64,000 nucleotides of DNA from contig CAWBGJ010000001.1 in assembly GCA_963788325.1 (NCBI GenBank), positions 62,001 through 126,000 on the forward strand. Reading direction: 5' to 3'. Shown here one piece after another: positions 10,334-19,379 of this stretch. Below the pieces are notes generated by a model. It saw only the letters and a list, made by a program, of their open reading frames with translations, searched no databases and had not been told where the DNA came from. Each line of letters opens with the position of its first letter. The first letter of the stretch is position 1. Source of the DNA: Prado023 sp963788325. Lineage in GTDB: Bacteria > Actinomycetota > Actinomycetes > S36-B12 > CAIYMF01. The position numbers and the translations under genes were made by a program.

Positions 10334-12829
10334 GTGACCTCAGCCTCGATGAGTGCGTACCAGTCGGTGAGCAGCTGCTCAGCGCGACCGTCGTGGGCGG
10401 CCTCGACCCAGAGCCCGATCACGGCCTCGGACTCGTCTGGCACGGCCAGCACCCAGGCACCGTCGGGCTCCTCGATGCGCACGCCCTCGGCGGTGTCCAC
10501 CGCCCGCCGGCCGGCCGCCTCGGCCAGGGCACGCATCACGGCCCCGCGCCGGGCCCACGGCGTGGGCACCGCCGCACGTGCCATGTGCACCTCAGGGATC
10601 CGTGCCTCGATGGCCGAGAGCGTCAGCTGGGTGCGCGCCACCAGGCCGACCAGCCGCACGAAGGCAGCCAGAGCATCGACGTCCGGGCCCATCTCAGGCA
10701 CGATGAAGCCACCGCGGCCGTCTCCGGCGAAGATCAACCCCGGAGTGAAGCGAGCGGCTGCGGACAGCGCTGCCGAGGACGAACCCGTCCACGCCACACC
10801 CACGGAGTGGTAGTGCGCCACCTGCTGGGCCACACGTGTGGTGTTGACGGGCATGGCGACGGTGCCGCGGCGGCGCTCGGCAGCCACCAGGTCGAGCATG
10901 ACCAGAAGCGCACGTCCGTGCTCCAGCGCGTGACCGGATTCATCCACCACGGACAGTCGCTCGCAGACCGGGTCGAAGCGCACCCCCAGGTCCGACTTCG
11001 ACGAGGACACCAGCTCGGCCAGCCGATCCATCGCGGCGTGGTACGAGCTCGATGTCGAGGTCGGCTGGGCCTCATCCAGCCGGTTGTTCACGGTCAGGAC
11101 GCTCACGCCCAGCGACGCGAGGACCCGAGGCAGCACGAGGGCTGCGGTGCCTGACCCGGTGTCGACCACCACCTTCAGGTCGGCCTGCGTCACCCCTGTG
11201 GTGTCGATGGAGGTGGCCAGCTTGCCCCGCGTACTCGTCCACCGATCGGTGCGGGGTGTGGATGTCGCCGATCTGGTCAGGCAGTGCCCGCCGGAAGTCA
11301 CGGCGAGCCAGGATCCGCTCCAGTTGCTGCTGCTCGGCCACCGTCAGGTCCGAGCCGGACGGGCCGAGCAGCAGCAGGTCCAGGCTCTCGGGGGCGCCCA
11401 GCGTGGTGCGCAGGTAGACCCCGCCATCGGCGGCCCGACCCACATCCGAGCGCACGATCGGCAGCGGGGTGATCCGCAGATCGCGCACATTGAGCCCGGC
11501 CGCGGTCAGGGACCCGGCCAGTGCGCGGTTCATGGCCCGGGCCGCCCGCGAGTGGTCCCGGCCCAGGGTCACCGTGGAGCCGCTGGGCAACAGGGCGGCG
11601 AAGGCCGCAGCCAGGCGCACGACGAACTCAGGGGTGATGTCCAGGTTCATCACTCCACTGACCCCGCGCGGGCCGAACAGGGTCCGATGCGCCTGGCTCT
11701 CCCAGATCACGTGGTCGCTGACGACCGCCCCGGCCTCCACCTGCTTGGCCGGATAGATGTGCACTCCCGAGCGCACATGCGACTCCTCGCCCAGGAGGCA
11801 CTCATCAGCGATCACCGCACCGGACTCCACCCGGCTGCGCGCCCGGACCTCGCAGGCACGGCCCAGCAGGGCTCCGGTGATCTCGGCGCCCGCGTCGACG
11901 AACACGCTGGCCCCCAGCAGTGATCCCACCACGTGCGCACCGCGGCGCAGGACCGCATTGCTGCCCAGGACTGTCCCGGGGCCCACCACGCAGGCCGACT
12001 CGACCCGGGCATTGGCCCCGATGAAGCACGGGGCGACCAGCGAGGCCTGCGGATCGACCACGGCCCCCTGCCCCAACCAGACCTGCGGGGCCACCTCGAA
12101 ACCGGCGACCCGGGCCCCGACCCGGCCGTTGAGCACGTCAGCCTGGACCGCGAGGTAGCTCGGGATGGTGCCCACATCCTCCCAGTAGGCATCCATCACG
12201 CAGCCGAAGATCGGCTCCCCGGCGGCCATCAGGGCGGGGAACACGTCCGCCGACCAGTCCACCCGCTCGCCGGCCGGAACGAGGTCCAGGACACGTGCGT
12301 CCATCACGTAGATCCCGGTGTTGACCACATCGGACACGACCTGCCCCCATGAGGGCTTCTCCACGAACCGCTCGATCCGCCCATCCGTGCCCATGACCAC
12401 GTTGCCGAACTCGATCACGTTCGGCTTGTTGACCAGCGCGACGCTGACCAGCGCACCGGTGCGCTGATGGAAGGCGATCAGCTCTGTGATGTCCAGATCG
12501 GTCAGGGAGTCCCCGGACACCACGAGGAACGGTTGCCCGGCCAGGCTCTTCTCGATGTTCTTGACGCTGCCCGCGGTCCCCAGCGGGATGGGCTCTGTCG
12601 AGTAGGTCAGGGACACCCCGTAGTCCGAGCCGTCACCGAAGTAGGAGCGCACAGCGCTGGCGAGGTACTGCACGGTGACCACGGCCTCGTCGACGCCGTG
12701 GAGGGCCAGCAGCCGCAGCAGGTGGCCCATGATCGGCTCCCCCACCACGGGCAGCAGTGGCTTGGGCACGTTGCTGGTCAGCGGACGCAGCCGGGTGCCC
12801 TCGCCGCCGGCCATCACGACGGCGCGCAT
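10330..12829 (-). CDS. Sugar nucleotidyltransferase-phosphohexomutase fusion, frameshifted
   Basis: Read as one gene this gives 832 residues, the usual length for actinobacterial mannose-1-phosphate guanylyltransferase/mutase-like fusions. The N-terminal half has MRAVVMAGGEGTRLRPLT and FVEKPSWG (nucleotidyltransferase), then left-handed beta-helix hexapeptides (about 240-370), then a phosphohexomutase-like part. The frame breaks at 11225-11228, where CCCC on the plus strand should be CCC: DEYAG continues as KLATSID in the next frame. The mutase part shows no TASHNP phosphoserine loop; GGVYLRTTLGAPESLD stands there, so mutase activity is doubtful. Its product may be GDP-mannose, but the sugar is not proven. 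Its stop overlaps the next gene. Confidence 0.8.
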
Positions 12830-12832
12830 GAC

Positions 12833-13432
12833 TCAGGCGCCAGCCGCGAGCGACGGTCCGGCCAGCACGGTCCGCGCCTGGCGCAGGTAGAGCACGGCCG
12901 AGTAGAGGTACAGCCCAGCCCCCCAGAGGGCCAGCGCCCAGCCGAACACCCGTGCCACCTCCTGGAGCATCGACTGCGGGTCGGCACCCCAGAGCAGCAG
13001 CGGGAAGGAGAGCATCAGGTTGAAGGTGGCTGCCTTGCCCACGAAGTTCACGGGCAGGCCGGTGACCCCGTGGGACTTCAGCCGACCCATCTGGATCGAC
13101 AGCACCACGTCGCGGGCCAGCAGCAGCACCACGAACCACAGCGGGACGACACCACGCACCAGGAAGACGATCAGCACGGCGAGGGTGGACAGCCGGTCGG
13201 CGATCGGGTCCAGGAGCTGGCCGATCCGCGACACCTGGTCCCAGCGCCGCGCCAGCATCCCGTCGAAGAAGTCGGTCGCGCCGCCCACGACGAGCACCAG
13301 TGCGGCCAGGCCGTCCTCCTGCGGCACCAGGGCCAGCCAGACGAACAGCGGGATGCTCAGAAGACGCAGGACGCTGAGCAGGTTGGGCACGGTCCAGACG
13401 AGGTTGCGCACCTGCGCCTGCTCTGCCTGCAT
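12833..13432 (-). CDS. CDP-alcohol phosphatidyltransferase (PgsA family)
   Basis: 199 residues with about five membrane spans. The family motif is complete: DFFDGMLARRWDQVSRIGQLLDPIAD gives DG, AR, G, D and D at the required spacing (about residues 53-78). The enzyme joins an alcohol such as glycerol-3-phosphate or inositol-phosphate to CDP-diacylglycerol at the membrane. Opening VRNLVWTVPNLLSVLRLLSIPLFVWL resembles PgsA, and Rv1822 (PgsA2) occupies the same neighbourhood, but the acceptor cannot be told from sequence. It lies three bases before the nucleotidyltransferase start. A TAGGCT at 13468-13473 on the minus strand is a likely -10, giving a short leader. Confidence 0.88.
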   Translation of the reverse strand: MQAEQAQVRNLVWTVPNLLSVLRLLSIPLFVWLALVPQEDGLAALVLVVGGATDFFDGMLARRWDQVSRIGQLLDPIADRLSTLAVLIVFLVRGVVPLWFVVLLLARDVVLSIQMGRLKSHGVTGLPVNFVGKAATFNLMLSFPLLLWGADPQSMLQEVARVFGWALALWGAGLYLYSAVLYLRQARTVLAGPSLAAGA

Positions 13433-13521
13433 GGCTGCCCCGATCCGACTGTGATGCTCGCCGGAAGCCTACCCCGTCGACGATCCACGGGCGTGCGGGC
13501 GAGCCCCGGTGCCACGCACGC

Positions 13522-13554
13522 CGCTGCCCCCGCCGACAGTCGACAGGGGCAGCG
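13522..13554 (-). terminator. Hairpin after the TM2 gene
   Basis: CGCTGCCCC (13522-13530) pairs with GGGGCAGCG (13546-13554), nine base pairs with a 15-base loop, 31 bases past the TM2 stop in the minus direction. Confidence 0.55.
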
Positions 13555-13584
13555 ACACCTGAGGTGCAGCGGGGCGAGCAGGCC

Positions 13585-13977
13585 TCACCAGTTCGATAGC
13601 ACCCGGCCCTGCTTGTCCTTGAAGGAGCCGACCAGGATGAGGATGAAGTCGATGAGGATCCAGACCCCGAGCCCGCCGAGGGTCAGGATCATCAGGATCC
13701 CCGTACCGACCTTGCCGACGTAGAAGCGGTGCACCCCGATCACGCCCAGGAACCAGGCCAGCAGTGCGGCGGCCAGGCGGCTCTTCGGGCTGGCGGTCTG
13801 GCCCGACGCGTCGAGCATCGGCTTGCCGTTCGGGTACACGGGAACCGCAGTACCGGCCGGAGCGCTCATGGAAGTAGCGGAGGGCACCGGCAGCGCGGGA
13901 GGCGCGACGGGCGGCGGGGGCGGCGGGAAGTCGCTGGTCGGGGGCACCTCGGGTGTGCGGTCATCGTTGCTGGTCAT
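13585..13977 (-). CDS. TM2-domain membrane protein
   Basis: 130 residues from ATG 13977; an ATG nine codons upstream is possible and neither has a strong ribosome site. The first 60 residues are Pro/Ala-rich and probably disordered (PPTSDFPPPPPPVAPPA). The TM2 domain covers residues 70-130: KSRLAAALLAWFLGVIGVHRFYVGKVGTGILMILTLGGLGVWILIDFILILVG, two spans joined by the HRFYVGK turn that defines the family. Function is unknown. It appears as a single-gene unit with its own hairpin. Confidence 0.88.
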   Translation of the reverse strand: MTSNDDRTPEVPPTSDFPPPPPPVAPPALPVPSATSMSAPAGTAVPVYPNGKPMLDASGQTASPKSRLAAALLAWFLGVIGVHRFYVGKVGTGILMILTLGGLGVWILIDFILILVGSFKDKQGRVLSNW

Positions 13978-14063
13978 GGTGATTCCGATCTCATAGTCAG
14001 GCATTGCGGTGATGGTCCGATCCTGCCCGACGCGCGGGGATCCCAAACGCGGGCGCGGCCCGC

Positions 14064-14083
14064 CCGCGGGCGACGGCCCGCGG
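14064..14083 (-). terminator. Hairpin after enoyl-CoA hydratase gene
   Basis: CCGCGGGC (14064-14071) and GCCCGCGG (14076-14083) pair around a GACG loop, 33 bases past the stop of the hydratase gene. Confidence 0.5.
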
Positions 14084-14115
14084 CGCACAGGTGGTATGAG
14101 CGAGCCGCCCCGCTT

Positions 14116-14916
14116 TCAGCGCCCTGTGAAGACAGCCTTGCCAGGGCCGTCGGCCAGGAACGACTCCATGCCGATCCGGCGGTCGTCGGTGGCGAACAGC
14201 CCGGCGAACTCGAGGCGCTCGATCTGGGTCCCGGTGGCCACGTCGACGTCCAGGCCCCGGTCGATCGCGCGCTTGGCGGCGGCCAGCGCCATCGGCGCAC
14301 CGGCCGCGAGGGCCCGCGCCAGCTCCAGCGCCGTGTCATAGACCTCCTCGTCGGGCACCACCCGGTCGGCCAGGCCCAGCCGCAGCGCCTCGTCCGCGCC
14401 GACGTAGCGGCCGGTCAGGATCAGGTCCTTGGCCCGGGACGGCCCGATCAGGCGAGGCAGGCGCTGCGAGCCGCCGAGTCCCGGGATGACGCCCAGGAGC
14501 ACCTCGGGCTGGCCCAGTTCGGCCCGCTGGCCCACGACCCGCAGGTCAGCGCACAGGGCCAGCTCGCACCCTCCCCCGAGTGCGTAGCCGGTCACTGCGG
14601 CCACCACTGGCATCGGCAGGCCGGCAACGGCGTTGAAGGAGTCCTGGAGCAGGTGCGAGGCCCGAGCCATGTCCTGGTAGCTCATGGCGGCCATCTCCTT
14701 GATGTCCGCGCCGGCGGCAAACATCTTGGGCCCCCCGTGGACGATCACGCAGCGGACGTCCTCGCTGGCGGCCAGCCAGCGCGCAGCGGCCAGGATCTCG
14801 GTCTGCATCGCGAGGTTCAGCGCGTTCACGGGGGGACGGTCCAGCCGCAGCGTGGCCACACCCGCCTCGAGCTCGACCCGCGTCAACTCACCCTGTAGGA
14901 CCACTTCACCGGACAT
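14116..14916 (-). CDS. Enoyl-CoA hydratase (crotonase family)
   Basis: 266 residues from ATG 14916, preceded by AAGGGG. The oxyanion-hole segments are GPKMFAAGADIKEM (about 66-79) and GYALGGGCELALCADLRV (about 106-123), and both catalytic glutamates of hydratases appear to be there: the Glu in GGGCELAL and the Glu in LGQPEVLLGVIPGLGG. The enzyme should add water to trans-2-enoyl-CoA. It may supply crotonyl-CoA interconversion for the acyl-CoA genes 20-30 kb away, or serve beta-oxidation. It is divergent from glgX with about 115 bases between. Confidence 0.9.
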   Translation of the reverse strand: MSGEVVLQGELTRVELEAGVATLRLDRPPVNALNLAMQTEILAAARWLAASEDVRCVIVHGGPKMFAAGADIKEMAAMSYQDMARASHLLQDSFNAVAGLPMPVVAAVTGYALGGGCELALCADLRVVGQRAELGQPEVLLGVIPGLGGSQRLPRLIGPSRAKDLILTGRYVGADEALRLGLADRVVPDEEVYDTALELARALAAGAPMALAAAKRAIDRGLDVDVATGTQIERLEFAGLFATDDRRIGMESFLADGPGKAVFTGR

Positions 14917-15018
14917 GGGCACCCCTTCTGTTGCTGCCTGCGTGGGAACACCCGCGAGCCTAGCCACGCCCTCTCGGTGCCTCGGCGTGGACCCACCTGC
15001 AGGATCGCGCCCGGCAGG

Positions 15019-15024
15019 TACCCT
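15019..15024 (+). promoter_or_regulatory. -10 box TACCCT, leaderless start for glgX
   Basis: TACCCT is followed after 6 nt by GTG 15031, in frame with glgX; no Shine-Dalgarno is present. Confidence 0.45.
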
Positions 15025-15030
15025 GTGCTG

Positions 15031-17220
15031 GTGCACGGATCGGTCGAGGGCGTCGCGGGCCCCCCAGGTGAGGGCGTGGCCTCGGTGGCCCCGCTGGCGC
15101 TGGCTGCCGAGCGCCTGCCCGACGCGTGGCCCGGCGCCTGGCACCCGCTGGGCGTGACCCTAGGGCCGGACGGCGCCAACGTGGCCCTGTGGGCTGCCGG
15201 GGCCGAGAAGGTGGACCTGTGCCTGTTCGATGACGCCGGCCACGAGCGCCGGGTGGCCCTGACCGAGACAACTTTCCAGACGTTCCACGGCTTCGTGCCG
15301 GGGATGAAGGCCGGTGACCGCTACGGCTTCCGGGTCGACGGCCCCTGGGATCCGTGGAACGGTGACCGCTTCAACAGCGCCAAGCTCCTGATGGATCCCT
15401 ACGCACGAGCCATCGAGGGGCAGTACGTGCCGCACCCGGCTACCCGTGGGCATGTCGGCCACGACGACCTTGCCCGCGACGACCGGGATTCCAGCCCCTA
15501 CGTCCCGCGCTGCGTGGTCGTCGGCGACGACGGCTTCGACTGGCGCGGAGACCGGTCACCGGGCACTCCATGGACCGAGACGATCATCTACGAGGCCCAT
15601 GTGAAGGGCCTGACCCAGCTGCATCCGGGCGTGCCCGAGCACCTGCGCGGCACGTACGCGGGACTGGCGCACCCGGCGGCCATCGAGCACCTGGTCCGCC
15701 TGGGCGTGACCGCCATCGAGCTGCTGCCCGTGCACCACTTCATCAGCGAGGACCACCTGCTGCACGGGGGGCTCACCAACTACTGGGGCTACAACACTCT
15801 CGGCTTCTTCGCCCCGCATGCCGCCTTCAGCGCGTCGGGGACCCGCGGCCAGCAGGTCACCGAGTTCAAGGAGATGGTCCGCGCCCTGCATGACGCCGGC
15901 CTCGAGGTGATCCTCGACGTGGTCTACAACCACACCGCTGAGGGCAACGAGCAGGGTCCCACGCTCAGCCTGCGCGGCATCGACAACCAGAGCTACTACC
16001 GGCTGAGCAACGGCCGGCACTACGCGGACTACACCGGCTGCGGCAACACCCCGAACGCCTCGCAGCCGCACACGATCCAGATCATCATGGACTCGCTGCG
16101 CTATTGGGTCACCGAGATGCACGTCGACGGGTTCCGGTTCGACCTGGCCAGCGCGCTGGCTCGCTCGTTCCACGACGTCGACATGCTGGGTGCCTTCATG
16201 TCGACCCTGCAGCAGGATCCCGTGCTGCGGTCGGTCAAGTTGATCGCGGAGCCCTGGGATGTCGGTGCCGGTGGCTACCAGGTGGGCGAGTTCCCGCCGC
16301 TGTGGACCGAGTGGAACGACAAGTTCCGCGACGGGGTCCGCGACTACTGGCGCGGCTACGGGTCACTGTCCGAGCTGGGCTGGCGACTCACCGGGTCCGC
16401 GGACCTCTACGCCGGCGACGGGCGCCGACCCTTCGCGTCCATCAACTACGTCACCGCCCACGACGGCTTCACCATGCGCGACCTGGTCAGCTACTCGCAC
16501 AAGCACAACAAGGCCAACAAGGAGCACAACCGCGACGGCACGGACAACAACCGCTCCTGGAACCACGGCGCCGAGGGCCCGACGGCCGACCCAGACATCA
16601 ACGCCCTGCGCCAGCGCCAGATCCGCAACCTGCTCACCACCCTGCTGCTGAGCACCGGTGTGCCGATGCTCACCGCCGGCGACGAGTTCGGCCGCACGCA
16701 GCACGGTAACAACAACGCCTACTGCCAGGACAACGAGATCTCCTGGCTGGACTGGGAGCACGAGGCATGGCAGCGTGACCTGATCGTGTTCACGGCCGGG
16801 GTGATCCACCTGCGCCGTGCGCACCCGGTCTTTGCGCGGCCCTACTACTTCGACGGCTCCGCCCCGGACGCCGGCCGGCCCAAGGAACTGGCCTGGCTGC
16901 GCGGAGACGGCCGTGAGTTCACCGAGGTGGACTGGCACTTCAGCGACAACCGGATGATCGGCATGTACCTCTCCGGGGACCTGCAGGCGCGCGGCCCACG
17001 CGGCGAGCCCCGCTCCGATGCCCCCTTCCTACTGGTGCTCAACGGCGGCGCCCACGCGGGTACGTTCCTGCTGCCCGGCGAGCCCTTCGGCACTGACTAC
17101 CAGGTGGTCGTGGACACAGTGGGAGGCTTCGCCGGGGAGTTCGGGCACGTCCGCGCCCACGGGACGCCGCTGCCGATGCCGCCGTTCAGCGCCAAGCTCC
17201 TGCGGGTCGTCTCGCGCTGA
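15031..17220 (+). CDS. glgX: Glycogen debranching enzyme, GlgX type (GH13_11)
   Basis: 729 residues when started at GTG 15031; GTG 15076 is an alternative, and homology begins near WHPLGVTLGPDGANVALWA. An N-terminal CBM48 is followed by the GH13 barrel with WGYNTLGFFAPH, DVVYNHTAEG, nucleophile DGFRFDLASAL, acid IAEPWDVG and YVTAHDGFT. It cuts alpha-1,6 links in limit dextrins of glycogen in the cytoplasm. GlgX-type sequence (ENEQGPTLSLRGIDN-like region, RSWNHGAEG) separates it from isoamylase-like TreX only partly, so TreX remains possible; no treY/treZ is present here. It is convergent with the sugar ABC permease gene. Confidence 0.92.
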   Translation: MHGSVEGVAGPPGEGVASVAPLALAAERLPDAWPGAWHPLGVTLGPDGANVALWAAGAEKVDLCLFDDAGHERRVALTETTFQTFHGFVPGMKAGDRYGFRVDGPWDPWNGDRFNSAKLLMDPYARAIEGQYVPHPATRGHVGHDDLARDDRDSSPYVPRCVVVGDDGFDWRGDRSPGTPWTETIIYEAHVKGLTQLHPGVPEHLRGTYAGLAHPAAIEHLVRLGVTAIELLPVHHFISEDHLLHGGLTNYWGYNTLGFFAPHAAFSASGTRGQQVTEFKEMVRALHDAGLEVILDVVYNHTAEGNEQGPTLSLRGIDNQSYYRLSNGRHYADYTGCGNTPNASQPHTIQIIMDSLRYWVTEMHVDGFRFDLASALARSFHDVDMLGAFMSTLQQDPVLRSVKLIAEPWDVGAGGYQVGEFPPLWTEWNDKFRDGVRDYWRGYGSLSELGWRLTGSADLYAGDGRRPFASINYVTAHDGFTMRDLVSYSHKHNKANKEHNRDGTDNNRSWNHGAEGPTADPDINALRQRQIRNLLTTLLLSTGVPMLTAGDEFGRTQHGNNNAYCQDNEISWLDWEHEAWQRDLIVFTAGVIHLRRAHPVFARPYYFDGSAPDAGRPKELAWLRGDGREFTEVDWHFSDNRMIGMYLSGDLQARGPRGEPRSDAPFLLVLNGGAHAGTFLLPGEPFGTDYQVVVDTVGGFAGEFGHVRAHGTPLPMPPFSAKLLRVVSR

Positions 17221-17260
17221 CCGGCCCTGGTCGGGGGCCGGGCTCCTTACGACCTCGGTC

Positions 17261-17282
17261 TGGTGCCGGGTTCCCGGCACCA
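17261..17282. terminator. Bidirectional hairpin between glgX and ABC permease
   Basis: TGGTGCCGGG (17261-17270) and CCCGGCACCA (17273-17282) form a ten-base-pair stem between two convergent genes. Confidence 0.65.
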
Positions 17283-17342
17283 CGGGGCCCTGGCACGGCT
17301 GCGGCAGGCACCGCTGGTTGCTGGCGCCCGTGAGCAGCGCGG

Positions 17343-18284
17343 CTACCCCTTGACCGAGCCGGCCAGTAGCCCACGGACGAAGAAGCGCTGGAAGGCCAGG
17401 AAGACCATCAGCGGCACCACCATGGAGATGAAGGCCCCTGCGGAGAGCAGGTGCCACTGGGACCCACGGTTGCCGGCCAGGTCGGCCACCCGGACCGTCA
17501 GCGGGGCGACCTCAGGGCTGGCGCCGAACGTCAGGCCGACCAGCAGGTCGTTCCACACCCACAGGAACTGGAAGATTGCGAAGGCCGCGATGGCGGGCAC
17601 CATCAGGGGCATCATGATCCTGAAGAAGATGGTGAGGTGCCCGGCACCGTCCACCCGCGCGGCCTCGACAAGCTCCTTGGGCAGCTCGTTCATGAAGTTG
17701 TGGAGCAGGTAGATGGCCAGCGGGAGCGCGAAGATGCTGTGCGCGATCCAGATCGGACCGAACGGCAACGCCGTGTTCAGGCCGCTCTTCACGAACAGCG
17801 TGAGCAGCGGGACCAGCGTGACCTGGATGGGCACGATCTGGAGGGCGAAGACCGCGACGAACAGCGCCTTGCCACCACGGAAGTTCATCCAGGCGAAGCT
17901 GTAGGCCGCCATGCAAGCGATGCTGATCGGGATCACCACGGCAGGTACCGTGATGACGATCGAGTTCACGAAGTAGGACGCCAGATTGGTCGTCCCACCG
18001 AACAGCGCCTTCTCGTAGTTGTCCAGTGTGAAGGACGGATCCTGCCAGACGGTCCACCAGCCTGACTTGCGGATGTCGGCGGCGGGCCGGAAGCTGGTGA
18101 TCAGCAGGCCCACGGTGGGAATCGTCCACAGGATGGCGATGATGGCCGCGATCACCGACGCCCAGACCGACTTCTGCCGCAGCGCGATGCTCGCCTGGCT
18201 CGACTTGGGAGCCTTGCCCTTGACGACCTCGACCTCGTCCTGCGTCTCGGGGACGGTGTGGGCGGCGGGATTCAGGGCCGACAT
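17343..18284 (-). CDS. Carbohydrate ABC transporter permease (MalG/AglG type)
   Basis: 313 residues from ATG 18284, overlapping the stop of the upstream permease by one base (TGATG), so translation is coupled. Six membrane spans; the EAA loop reads ELPKELVEAARVDGAGHLTIFFRIMMPLMVPAI (about 210-242), which docks on the ATPase. Sequence and gene order (binding protein, F-type permease, G-type permease) fit the alpha-glucoside AglEFG class. No ATPase gene is adjacent, so a shared MsiK-type ATPase elsewhere is likely. Confidence 0.93.
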   Translation of the reverse strand: MSALNPAAHTVPETQDEVEVVKGKAPKSSQASIALRQKSVWASVIAAIIAILWTIPTVGLLITSFRPAADIRKSGWWTVWQDPSFTLDNYEKALFGGTTNLASYFVNSIVITVPAVVIPISIACMAAYSFAWMNFRGGKALFVAVFALQIVPIQVTLVPLLTLFVKSGLNTALPFGPIWIAHSIFALPLAIYLLHNFMNELPKELVEAARVDGAGHLTIFFRIMMPLMVPAIAAFAIFQFLWVWNDLLVGLTFGASPEVAPLTVRVADLAGNRGSQWHLLSAGAFISMVVPLMVFLAFQRFFVRGLLAGSVKG

Positions 18285-19243
18285 CAGTGGGCCGCCTTCC
18301 GGAGCTGGGAGATGTTGTACACGATGATCGGGATCACCAGGATGAACAGCAGCACTGCGAGCGCGGCGCCGAGTCCGGCATTGTCGTAGCGGAAGGCCTG
18401 TGTGTAGAACTCGTTGGCCACGACGCTCGTCTTGAACCGACCGCCGGTCATCGTCCGGACGATGTCGAAGACCTTCAGGGTGCCGATGGCGATGGTGGTC
18501 AGGACCACGATCATCCCGGGCCGGATGCTGGGCAGCGTGATGAATCGGAACATCTGCGGCCCTGAGGCCCCGTCGAGCTTGGCGGCCTCGATGATGTCGT
18601 CGGGGATCGCCTTGATCGACGCGGAGAGGACCGTCATCGCGAAGCCCGCCTGGATCCAGATCATGACCACGATGAGGAAGAACGTGTTCCATGGTTCGGT
18701 CAGCAGGAACTGGTAGGTGTCCAGGCCCAGGGACTTGATGATCTGGTTGGCCAGGCCGATCTGGGTCACCTGGGTGGGCCGGTAGTCGTACACGAACCGC
18801 CAGATGATCGAGGCGCCGACCATGGAGATCGCCATGGGGATGAACACCAGGGCCTTGGAGATGGACTCCGTCCGGGTCCGGTCGACCAGGACCGCGTAGA
18901 TGAGCCCGATCATCGTTGCGGCGATGGGGACCAGCAAGACCCAGACGGCCGTGTTGATCAGCACCCGCTGGTACTCCGGGTTCTGGAAGAGCGTCAAGTA
19001 GTTGTCGAGCCCGACGAACGACGTGCTGTCGGCGTTCTGGAAGGACTGCTTGATGGTCAGGACGGCCGGGTAGATCAACCCGATCGCCAGCATCACCAGG
19101 GTCGGGATGATGAACGCGCCCACCGTCAGGGGTTCCTGGGCCCGGCCGCGCACCCTGCTCACGACGAACAGCAGGATCGCGAAGAAGCCCACGAAGGCCC
19201 CGAGGGCCATGAACATCTGGATGAACTTCTCAGCTGTGCTCAC
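18284..19243 (-). CDS. Carbohydrate ABC transporter permease (MalF/AglF type)
   Basis: 319 residues beginning at GTG 19243. Span 1 (about 6-28) is followed by a charged stretch VSRVRGRAQEPLTVG and then the usual six spans. The EAA loop is IPDDIIEAAKLDGASGPQMFRFITLPSIRPG (about 215-245). It pairs with the following permease to make the import channel, probably for maltose, trehalose or other alpha-glucosides given the surrounding glycogen and trehalose genes; the exact sugar is inferred. A strong hairpin lies between it and the binding-protein gene upstream. Confidence 0.92.
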   Translation of the reverse strand: MSTAEKFIQMFMALGAFVGFFAILLFVVSRVRGRAQEPLTVGAFIIPTLVMLAIGLIYPAVLTIKQSFQNADSTSFVGLDNYLTLFQNPEYQRVLINTAVWVLLVPIAATMIGLIYAVLVDRTRTESISKALVFIPMAISMVGASIIWRFVYDYRPTQVTQIGLANQIIKSLGLDTYQFLLTEPWNTFFLIVVMIWIQAGFAMTVLSASIKAIPDDIIEAAKLDGASGPQMFRFITLPSIRPGMIVVLTTIAIGTLKVFDIVRTMTGGRFKTSVVANEFYTQAFRYDNAGLGAALAVLLFILVIPIIVYNISQLRKAAH

Positions 19244-19318
19244 AGCGAAGGATCCTTCCTCAGCCCCGGCCGCCAGTCGCGCTGGCGGGGACTCGTGCGG
19301 GTATATCGGTCAGGTGCT

Positions 19319-19365
19319 CCAGAGGCTGGGGGGCCGGCCCATCCGCCGACCCCCCAGTCCTCTGG
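19319..19365 (-). terminator. Strong hairpin between binding protein and permease genes (attenuator-like)
   Basis: CCAGAGGCTGGGGGG (19319-19333) pairs with CCCCCCAGTCCTCTGG (19350-19365) with one bulged base and a 16-base loop. It lies 15 bases past the binding-protein stop. A smaller stem, CGCCAG/CTGGCG (19271-19287), follows. Partial termination here would make binding protein in excess of permeases. Confidence 0.65.
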
Positions 19366-19379
19366 TAACGCTCAGGCGA

